Source of the DNA: Lysobacterales bacterium
GTDB taxonomy: Bacteria > Pseudomonadota > Gammaproteobacteria > Xanthomonadales > SZUA-36
Length of the DNA: 12,393 nucleotides
Assembly: GCA_009692275.1 (NCBI GenBank)
Contig: SHZL01000050.1
Span: 1 to 12,393 of the forward strand
Reading direction: 5' to 3'
The notes under the pieces are model-generated. The model was not told the origin of the DNA and made no database searches. It worked only from the letters and a program-made list of their open reading frames with translations. Of this stretch, positions 7,730 to 12,393 are shown piece by piece. The position numbers were made by a program, and so were the translations under genes. How positions within the stretch are numbered: the stretch's first letter is position 1; each line of letters starts with the position of its first letter.

Positions 7730-8020
7730 TTAGGATATGCTGGTGACAACGCAGCACTCTGCACAACCTGATTTCGCCCGGATGCAAATCCTTCGTCGCC
7801 GGCTACGCCGCAACGGATCGGCTCGTGGGGGAACTGCAGCAGCGTGGGAAAAGGGCTCTGACCCCTTTTCCCCACCCTCGCCAGCACCGGTATCGAGCCA
7901 GTAGTAACGCACGAAACCCTTGGCTTTTTTGATGAGGGGAACAAACTCATCCTGTACCATGCGATCAAGTTCCTTGCTGTCTTTCTTGTCAAAATGATAG
8001 TGCCGGATGACTGCAAACAT
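7730..8020 (-). pseudogene. Truncated ABM-like (dimeric alpha/beta barrel) gene, 3' half replaced
   Basis: The frame starts with a good AGGAG 7 nt before the ATG and encodes MFAVIRHYHFDKKDSKELDR, then MVQDEFVPLIKKAKGF and VRYYWLDTGAGE, up to about residue 48. This resembles the first half of small (about 95-residue) stress-responsive or antibiotic-biosynthesis-monooxygenase-like proteins, where a G-x-S-L-S-V-F-E strand normally follows. Here the sequence enters a 32-bp palindrome (7844-7875), reads EKGSEPF through it, then continues as an arginine-rich, non-family tail (LRRSRRRRICI) to a TAA at 7730. I find no match to the missing second half in any frame of 7730-7843. The 5' half, promoter region and RBS are preserved, so a 96-residue chimeric product could still be made, but a normal fold is unlikely. 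The family assignment is from pattern memory. Confidence 0.6.
7844..7875. repeat. REP-like palindrome inside the ABM-like gene
   Basis: The left arm GTGGGAAAAGGG (7844-7855) and right arm CCCCTTTTCCCCAC (7862-7875) are complementary over 12 positions with a one-base bulge, separated by CTCTGA. The minus strand carries GGGGTCAGAGCCC at its centre. I recall very similar GGGGTCAGAG-type palindromes as dispersed elements in many proteobacteria, sometimes near REP-associated tyrosine transposases; this cannot be verified here. The palindrome sits exactly where the ABM-like protein loses family similarity. Confidence 0.65.
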
Positions 8021-8027
8021 GGAATTT

Positions 8028-8032
8028 CTCCT
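8028..8032 (-). promoter_or_regulatory. Ribosome binding site of the truncated ABM-like gene
   Basis: AGGAG on the minus strand, 7 nt before the ATG at 8020. It fixes the start at MFAVIRHYHF rather than at an upstream in-frame codon at 8077 and shows that the 5' signals of the broken gene survive. Confidence 0.65.
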
Positions 8033-8200
8033 TGCTGATGGGTTTCCCTGGAGTGATCGGGCTTGATCAAAACACATCTTACATCAGGAGTTATGCGGAG
8101 CAAATTACCCACCGCAAATTATGTGTCTCGCTTCCCTCGGCAACCGCTCCCTGCGTTGCCCTACCTCCTGCATCGACCTCCACGGATGGAGGAAATGCAG

Positions 8201-8223
8201 ACGGGTTGTCGGGAACAACCCGT
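8201..8223. terminator. Strong hairpin downstream of the FMN dehydrogenase gene
   Basis: ACGGGTTGT (8201-8209) and ACAACCCGT (8215-8223) form a perfect 9-bp stem with a 5-nt loop. Flanking GCAG (8197-8200) and CTGC (8227-8230) can extend it past a small bulge. It lies 49 nt after the stop of the minus-strand gene at 8272. A weaker hairpin, CCTCC/GGAGG (8177-8192), is next to it. There is no real T tract on the minus side (only CATTTCC), so a classic intrinsic terminator is not shown; it could be an mRNA 3'-end stabiliser or a repeat element. Confidence 0.4.
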
Positions 8224-8271
8224 GCCCTGCAGTCGTGCTCCCGCCTGCGACTCCGTAAACCGGCGGGCGGT

Positions 8272-9420
8272 CTAGCGGAACCTCAGGTTGTGCCGGCCCA
8301 GTTCGGCCAGTGAGCGGCAGCCCATCAGCTTCATATCGCGCTCGATTTCTTCCCGCAACAGTGTGAGGGCCCGCTCAACGCCAGGCTGGCCTGCGGCAGC
8401 CAGCGCATACAGGTAGGCGCGCCCGCCGGAGCAGGCCCTGGCGCCGACCGACAGCGCCTTGAGCACGTGCGAGCCGCGGCGGATGCCGCCGTCGCAAATG
8501 ACCTCGATCCGGTCACCCACGGCATCAACTATTTCGGCCAACTGATCGAAGGGAGCGCGTGAGCCGTCGAGTTGGCGGCCGCCGTGGTTGGACACCATGA
8601 TGGCGGTGGCGCCGATGTCCACCGCGCGCCGCGCATCGGCGACGGACATCACGCCCTTGAGCGCGAACGGCCCGCCCCAGTCCTTCCTCACCTCTTCCGC
8701 AGCTTGCCAGTCCATGGATTGATCCAGCATGGTGTTGAAATACTCCGCCACGGAAACGGCAACATGGGTGCCTTCCTGCACGTAGTCTTTCAGTTGCGAT
8801 AACTCGAAGCGCTCATGGGTGAAGTAGTTAAAAGCCCAGCGGGGATGGGTGGCAAAGTCCAGCAGGCTGCGTAAGTTGAGCCGCATGGGCGAGGTAAAAC
8901 CCGTGCGCAGGTCGCGCTCGCGATTACCGCCGACGATGGTGTCAACGGTCAGTGCCAGGGCATCAAAGCCGGCTGCCTTGCAACGTTCTATCATGTTGCG
9001 CGTCAGGCCCTTGTCCTTGTGCACATAAAGCTGGAACAGCTTCGGGCTGCGGATGGTCGCGCCGATCTCCTCGATACTGACCGTGCCCAGCGATGAAATG
9101 CCGCACAGCGTGCCGAATTTCTCTGCGGCCCGCGTAACAGCGCGCTCGCCGTCGTGATGAAACAGACGCTGCAGCGCGGTGGGTGAGAGGAAAAACGGCA
9201 TCTCCAGCCGCTGGCCAAGGACGGTGGTGCTCATGTCGATGTGCTCAACACCTGCCAGCACATTGGGCACGAGGTCACAGCGCTCGAACGCCGCGGTGTT
9301 ACGCCGACAGGTAACTTCATCATCCGCCCCGCCATCGATGTAATGAAATATCGGGCCGGGCATGCGTCTTCGCGCCAGTTCGCGGAAATCGCCGCTGTTG
9401 TAACAGTCCTGCAGTCGCAT
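8272..9420 (-). CDS. FMN-dependent alpha-hydroxy-acid dehydrogenase (LldD family)
   Basis: A 382-residue TIM-barrel flavoenzyme that oxidises an L-2-hydroxy acid to the 2-oxo acid; relatives are L-lactate dehydrogenase LldD, glycolate oxidase and mandelate dehydrogenase. Key residues are in place: Y27 in FHYIDGGADDE, Y132 in QLYVHKD, LTVDTIVGGNRERD (158-170), K255 in FALKGVM, the catalytic base H279 and R282 in SNHGGRQLDG (277-286), and the FMN-phosphate loops CDGGIRRG (309-316) and GGRAYLYALAAAG (332-344). The last motif is usually GRPYLYGLAA, a minor change. At 382 residues it is normal family length. The start ATG is 8 nt after the stop of the esterase gene, so the two are cotranscribed. 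The family is likely membrane-associated when it feeds the respiratory chain, but no membrane segment is evident. Its hydroxy-acid substrate may come from the upstream esterase; that is inference. Confidence 0.92.
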   Translation of the reverse strand: MRLQDCYNSGDFRELARRRMPGPIFHYIDGGADDEVTCRRNTAAFERCDLVPNVLAGVEHIDMSTTVLGQRLEMPFFLSPTALQRLFHHDGERAVTRAAEKFGTLCGISSLGTVSIEEIGATIRSPKLFQLYVHKDKGLTRNMIERCKAAGFDALALTVDTIVGGNRERDLRTGFTSPMRLNLRSLLDFATHPRWAFNYFTHERFELSQLKDYVQEGTHVAVSVAEYFNTMLDQSMDWQAAEEVRKDWGGPFALKGVMSVADARRAVDIGATAIMVSNHGGRQLDGSRAPFDQLAEIVDAVGDRIEVICDGGIRRGSHVLKALSVGARACSGGRAYLYALAAAGQPGVERALTLLREEIERDMKLMGCRSLAELGRHNLRFR

Positions 9421-9428
9421 AGTTTTCT

Positions 9429-11048
9429 CTACTGGCAGCTAAAGCTATCAGCCTGGTCCGGGTCGCCGCTGCCATTGTAGCGGGCGATGGCCGGGTAAGC
9501 GCACAGCGGCCGGGTGCGCGTGACTTTCCCGCTCTCGATGCGGTTGGCGGTCACTGCACCGGGAGCCTGCCCGGCTTCCACCCAGTCGATCAGCAGGGAC
9601 ATCAGGTCGAAGCTATCCACGTTGCTGCCCCCGGAACAATGAAACATACCCGGCACGAGGTATAGGCGCAGGAACTCCTCGCGTGGCTGCGGTGTGGCCG
9701 TGCTGACAGCATCCACGTAGGCAATGGTCGTCAGCGGATCCACGCCAAAATCCGCCCAGCCGTGATAGATGATCAGCTTGCCGCCGCGCCTGGCAAATGG
9801 CGCAAGATGCGGGTCAACTGCCTGCATCAATCCACGCATGCGGGCCATGGACGCCCGGTCGCGCGCCGGATCCATGGCGCGCCAGTCACGTTTTGGGTCA
9901 TCTTCATCAAACGCCAGGTATTGAAACCAGGAATCGACGATCACCGGTTGCTCCATGAAACCATCCGCGTTTGGCACCACCCGGCCCACCCAGGCCGATA
10001 GGACTTGTGCCTGCGAGCGGTCCCAGTCCCGGTACACCAGCCCGGGTAATTCCGCGCCCACAACCGTTCGCGGGTAAATCTCTACGCCTGCCGCAATCAC
10101 CGGTGCATAAATGGCATCGAGCGTGACCAGTTCGGCAGCGGAAAAGCCGGCGGCATCCTGTGTTGCTCGCGGCAGGTCGCGTGAGGGGAGGAAATCCACG
10201 GCCAGTGGGTCGCCAATCACGCCATCGCTGACACCATCGACAGGGTCAAAATGGCTGTGGATAAATTCACCCAGCCGCGCCAGTTGCTCCGCACTGATCG
10301 GTGTCTTCTCCACGGCCAGCGAGTTTTTCTGGTATTGCCACAACATGTCCGGCAGCGTGAACACGGGCGCGCCGGCGAGGACGCCGTCAAAATCATCCGG
10401 ATACCGCTGCGCTTCCATCATGCCCTGCCTGCCGCCGGTCGAGCAGCCGTCAAAATACGCGTGCCCGGCAGGCTGCTGGTAGAAAGTTTCCAGCAAGGCT
10501 CTGACCGCTATGGCGGTCACGTGCACTGCCCGATGGCCGTAATCACCCTCGCGCACCGGGTCGTTGTACGCCCACTCCGCGCCGGGTTCCGTGGCTGCAT
10601 CGTGCCCGGTGTTGGTAAAAGCCGCGGCGAAGCCATTGCGCACGGCGTTCAGGCGCACCCGGTGATAGCTCTCGAAATCCAGGGCTTCCCCGGCGTTGCC
10701 GCCATTGCCATGCACGTACAACCGGCCATTCCAGTCGGCGGGCAGGTAAGCAACCCAGCGCACGGCAGGCCCAATGAGGCCGCTAACCTTGCACCAGGCC
10801 GGATCAGTGCCGTTAGCAGGCACCCATTCAGCGCTCAGCACCTGGCTGTCCGGCAGGGATGCAACTGCCGGCAGCGCGCAGTCCCGGGCGGAGCGATGAA
10901 CCAGGATGTGCCGGTAATCCACCACGCCGTTTTCTGCGCGAGTAAAGCTGCCGGTGTTTCCCGTGGCCAAAGCCGAGCCCGCTGTCGCCATGCCAGCCAA
11001 TACCAGCCCCATGAACCCTGCGATCCGGGAGTTCGGGACTACAGACAT
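9429..11048 (-). CDS. Tannase / feruloyl esterase family protein, secreted
   Basis: A 539-residue alpha/beta hydrolase of the tannase family, which cleaves ester bonds of hydroxycinnamic or gallic acids and related esters. The family's CS-D-HC motif is complete: C202-S203 in DGCSTGGRQGMMEA, D433 in YHGWADFGVDP, and H470-C471 in VPGMFHCSGG. The two cysteines flanking the catalytic Ser and His form the family's disulfide. A calcium-loop-like segment, DPVDGVSDGVIGDP (268-281), is also present. The N-terminus has a Sec-type signal (GFMGLVLAGMATAGSALA), so the enzyme acts in the periplasm or outside. Two more cysteines (C57, C86) may pair. The start is ATG 11048, supported by GGAG at 11055-11058; a longer frame to 11114 would overlap the cupin gene. 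It lies 14 nt after the cupin and 8 nt before the dehydrogenase, indicating one transcript. The natural ester is not predictable. Confidence 0.92.
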   Translation of the reverse strand: MSVVPNSRIAGFMGLVLAGMATAGSALATGNTGSFTRAENGVVDYRHILVHRSARDCALPAVASLPDSQVLSAEWVPANGTDPAWCKVSGLIGPAVRWVAYLPADWNGRLYVHGNGGNAGEALDFESYHRVRLNAVRNGFAAAFTNTGHDAATEPGAEWAYNDPVREGDYGHRAVHVTAIAVRALLETFYQQPAGHAYFDGCSTGGRQGMMEAQRYPDDFDGVLAGAPVFTLPDMLWQYQKNSLAVEKTPISAEQLARLGEFIHSHFDPVDGVSDGVIGDPLAVDFLPSRDLPRATQDAAGFSAAELVTLDAIYAPVIAAGVEIYPRTVVGAELPGLVYRDWDRSQAQVLSAWVGRVVPNADGFMEQPVIVDSWFQYLAFDEDDPKRDWRAMDPARDRASMARMRGLMQAVDPHLAPFARRGGKLIIYHGWADFGVDPLTTIAYVDAVSTATPQPREEFLRLYLVPGMFHCSGGSNVDSFDLMSLLIDWVEAGQAPGAVTANRIESGKVTRTRPLCAYPAIARYNGSGDPDQADSFSCQ

Positions 11049-11054
11049 GCACAG

Positions 11055-11058
11055 CTCC
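11055..11058 (-). promoter_or_regulatory. Ribosome binding site of the esterase gene
   Basis: GGAG on the minus strand, 6 nt before the ATG at 11048. It places the start directly at the signal peptide and inside the short gap after the cupin stop. Confidence 0.6.
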
Positions 11059-11062
11059 GAAA

Positions 11063-11416
11063 TCAGCTCAGCTTGAACACATAGTATTTGCGCACGGTTT
11101 CGATTACTTCCCATGTGCCCTTCAAGCCGGGCTCTACCACAAAGACATCCCCTGCTTTTAACTCAATGGGTTTTCCACCTTCCGGGGTAATTACGCAGCG
11201 GCCTTCCAGAAAGTGACAATACTCCCAGTCCTTATAATCGATATCCCAAATGCCGGGGGTTGACTGCCACACACCCATCAGCATTTTTCCATCGGCGGAT
11301 GCATAGCCATTCATGGTGAGGGTATGGGGGTCGCCGGACTTTACGGTGCCTGGCCAGGGTGAGTCCACGAGGATGGCAGGCTTCGCTTCGCGGTGCAAAA
11401 AGAGGTTTGGATACAT
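11063..11416 (-). CDS. DUF861 (cupin_3) family protein
   Basis: A 117-residue single-domain cupin. The core reads MGVWQSTPGIWDIDYKDWEY, then CHFLEGRCVITPEGGK, IELKAGDVFVVEPGLKGTW and EVIETVRKYYVF. This is the DUF861/EutQ-like cupin pattern, in which the usual metal-binding histidines are partly replaced (here E66, Y67, H69 around the first motif). Family members include ureidoglycine aminohydrolase-like and many uncharacterised small proteins; no purine-degradation genes are nearby, so that role is not supported. A sugar or acid isomerase or sensor role would suit the neighbouring esterase and dehydrogenase, but this is inference. Start: ATG 11416 with AGGAG 8 nt upstream; an in-frame start at 11485 would add a tail that does not look like cupin sequence. 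First gene of the probable cupin-esterase-dehydrogenase operon. Confidence 0.85.
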   Translation of the reverse strand: MYPNLFLHREAKPAILVDSPWPGTVKSGDPHTLTMNGYASADGKMLMGVWQSTPGIWDIDYKDWEYCHFLEGRCVITPEGGKPIELKAGDVFVVEPGLKGTWEVIETVRKYYVFKLS

Positions 11417-11424
11417 GGGTACAG

Positions 11425-11429
11425 CTCCT
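11425..11429 (-). promoter_or_regulatory. Ribosome binding site of the cupin gene
   Basis: AGGAG on the minus strand, 8 nt before ATG 11416. It decides the start in favour of the 117-residue protein. Confidence 0.7.
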
Positions 11430-11465
11430 GATTTATGGGAAAAGGCGCAACAATTGGGAGCACGG

Positions 11466-11471
11466 AGTATA
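11466..11471 (-). promoter_or_regulatory. Possible -10 element for the cupin-esterase-dehydrogenase operon
   Basis: TATACT on the minus strand (five of six matches to TATAAT), about 50 nt before the cupin start. The -35 region is poor: TTTGGT at a 16-nt spacing is the best I see. The position fits a promoter for the operon, upstream of which the sulfatase gene ends at 11734. Confidence 0.35.
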
Positions 11472-11524
11472 GCGTAATGAACCATGCACCAAACTCAAGA
11501 GCCGGATGCTATTGTTGTGATGTA

Positions 11525-11725
11525 CTAGTTCACCGTATAAATACCATCAGCGTACTGGCTGTCGTAGGCCGCCTTATCCGCATAAATCTCAGGGCTTTTG
11601 ATAAACAGGTAGGTATCTTTCTCGGCCGTGTTCAGTTCACGAAAATCCGGAAAAGCCTCTGTGCGAGCCTGCTCACCGGGAAAGGTCAGAAAGGCGTTAC
11701 TGACTTGCGAGTCCGGCTTGACAAA
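11525..11725 (-). pseudogene. Start-less coding remnant between sulfatase and cupin
   Basis: A 66-codon frame bounded by a TGA at 11726-11728 and a TAG at 11525-11527. It contains no ATG or TTG, and its only GTG is the second-last codon, so it cannot be an independent gene. Yet the translation is protein-like: FVKPDSQVSNAFLTFPGEQA, then RTEAFPDFRELNTAEKDTYL, then FIKSPEIYADKAAYDSQYAD and GIYTVN, with balanced composition. It lies in a different frame from the sulfatase, which ends just upstream at 11734. Most likely it is the C-terminal tail of a lost or frameshifted gene. The E-I-Y-A-D-K-A-A-Y stretch faintly recalls ABM-type monooxygenases (E-x-Y-x-D-x-A-A-F/Y), but I do not assign a family. 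Confidence 0.45.
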
Positions 11726-11733
11726 TCACGGCC

Positions 11734-12393
11734 TCACTTGGGAAATGTTGGGTCGGGCGGATGCGTGCGCAGCGGCGCAAAGCGCTCGCGCGCCGCGGCA
11801 ATTTCGGCTTTCAGCTCAGTGACTACTTCCGGATGGCGATCCGCGTAGCTGTATTCCTCGCCGCCGGCCGGGCCTGCCTCAAACAATAAGTCATAGGATG
11901 ACTGGAACCCATCCAGTTGATCAAATTTTTCAAACGCGCCGAGAGAGCCGCGGTAATAGGCGTGGGTGAGATACTTCCAGCGTTGGGTTCGAACTCCGAT
12001 CACCTCTTCATTGTTGAAGTAGTACAGATACTGATGCGGGCTTCCCTGCTGGCCGCGCAAAACCGGCAAGAGGCTCAAGCCGTCGATCGTCTGCGCAGCA
12101 GGAGAAACTTCAAGAATGTCCGCGATGGTTGGCAAAATGTCGATATTCATTGCAATCGCGTCACGCTCACCTGCGGCGAAGCCACCATTTGGCCAGCTCA
12201 CGATGAAGGGCACGCGGTAGCCACCTTCCCAGCCCGAACCCTTGCCGCCTTTCAGGCCCGCTGTCCCGCCTTCAAAAAACGGGCCATTGTCGCTGGTAAA
12301 GATGATGATCGTATTTTCCAATGCCCCACTCGATTTCAGGGCATGCACAATCTCGCCCACGCTGGCGTCTAATTCCTCGATAACATCACCGTA
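11734..12393 (-). CDS. Sulfatase (arylsulfatase-type), C-terminal part
   Basis: The last 219 residues of a sulfatase of the alkaline-phosphatase superfamily; the N-terminal half, with the Cys/Ser that becomes formylglycine, is outside the window. Visible landmarks are YGDVIEELDASVGEIV at the edge, ENTIIIFTSDNGP (metal-binding D and N), the active-site-proximal lysine region LKGGKGSGWEGGYRVPFIVS, NIDILPTIADILEV, DGLSLLPVLRG, and the C-terminal YLYYFNNEEVIGVRTQRWKY strand. Sulfatases hydrolyse sulfate esters and are usually periplasmic or extracellular; the signal peptide cannot be checked here. A G-x-R-T-x-x-W-K-Y element near the end is typical of arylsulfatase-like members. The C-terminal tail (HPPDPTFPK) looks complete. 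It lies upstream of the cupin-esterase-dehydrogenase genes on the same strand, separated by the remnant and a possible promoter, so it may be transcribed separately. Confidence 0.92.
   Translation of the reverse strand, partial: YGDVIEELDASVGEIVHALKSSGALENTIIIFTSDNGPFFEGGTAGLKGGKGSGWEGGYRVPFIVSWPNGGFAAGERDAIAMNIDILPTIADILEVSPAAQTIDGLSLLPVLRGQQGSPHQYLYYFNNEEVIGVRTQRWKYLTHAYYRGSLGAFEKFDQLDGFQSSYDLLFEAGPAGGEEYSYADRHPEVVTELKAEIAAARERFAPLRTHPPDPTFPK

Noticed and set aside
7682..7736. Integron attC-like site (TTCCAAC ... GTTAGGA) near the TMTC-like start
   Set aside because: The two ends do not match RYYYAAC/GTTRRRY and are not properly complementary; no integrase and no second site are present.
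8032..8313. 93-codon plus-strand frame in the gap between the ABM-like and dehydrogenase genes
   Set aside because: It has no RBS, no family likeness, overlaps the dehydrogenase 3' end and crosses the hairpins; probably non-coding.
10251..11084. 277-codon plus-strand frame opposite the esterase
   Set aside because: The esterase on the minus strand has a complete catalytic motif set and a signal peptide; the opposite frame has no family features.

Overview
The window is GC-rich bacterial DNA with tight gene packing, short overlaps and Shine-Dalgarno starts. The family mix (DUF1244, a CphA-like ligase, a tannase/feruloyl esterase, a sulfatase, an LldD-type FMN enzyme) suggests a proteobacterium, probably a heterotrophic gammaproteobacterium of marine type. 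That placement is inference; no rRNA, tRNA or other taxonomic marker is present. No CRISPR array, integrase or complete insertion sequence was seen.

Left half, plus strand (1-5689): the 3' end of a DUF1244 gene, then a run of five genes. The first encodes a cyanophycin-synthetase-like protein (N-terminal domain, ATP-grasp-like domain, Mur ligase domain). Its frame is broken twice, each time by one extra G in a run of five G. It is followed by a GNAT acyltransferase, a PLP fold-type I aminotransferase (GTGA overlap with the GNAT gene), a SnoaL/NTF2-like small protein and an isochorismatase-family cysteine hydrolase (ATGA overlap). Ligase, acyltransferase, aminotransferase and amidase-like hydrolase together look like a small pathway that builds or remodels an amino-acid conjugate. 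I do not recognise it as a described pathway, and it is the best candidate here for a new system. The ligase is odd: the ATP-grasp half is shortened and lacks canonical residues, while the Mur half looks complete.

Right half, minus strand (5801-12393): reading from the right edge leftward in transcription order, there is a sulfatase cut by the window edge, a 66-codon start-less coding remnant, a DUF861 cupin, a secreted tannase/feruloyl esterase and an LldD-type FMN alpha-hydroxy-acid dehydrogenase. Cupin, esterase and dehydrogenase are separated by only 14 and 8 nt and probably form one operon, preceded by a plausible -10 element. The set fits breakdown of ester- or sulfate-decorated organic compounds. 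Next come a strong hairpin, a small dimeric alpha/beta-barrel (ABM-like) gene truncated by a REP-like palindrome, and a 624-residue TMTC-like membrane glycosyltransferase with a C-terminal TPR region.

The two halves converge at 5690-5800, which holds no convincing intrinsic terminator. No non-coding stretch exceeds about 320 bases; the longest gaps (7676-8271 around the broken ABM-like gene, 11417-11733 around the remnant) are described in the entries.
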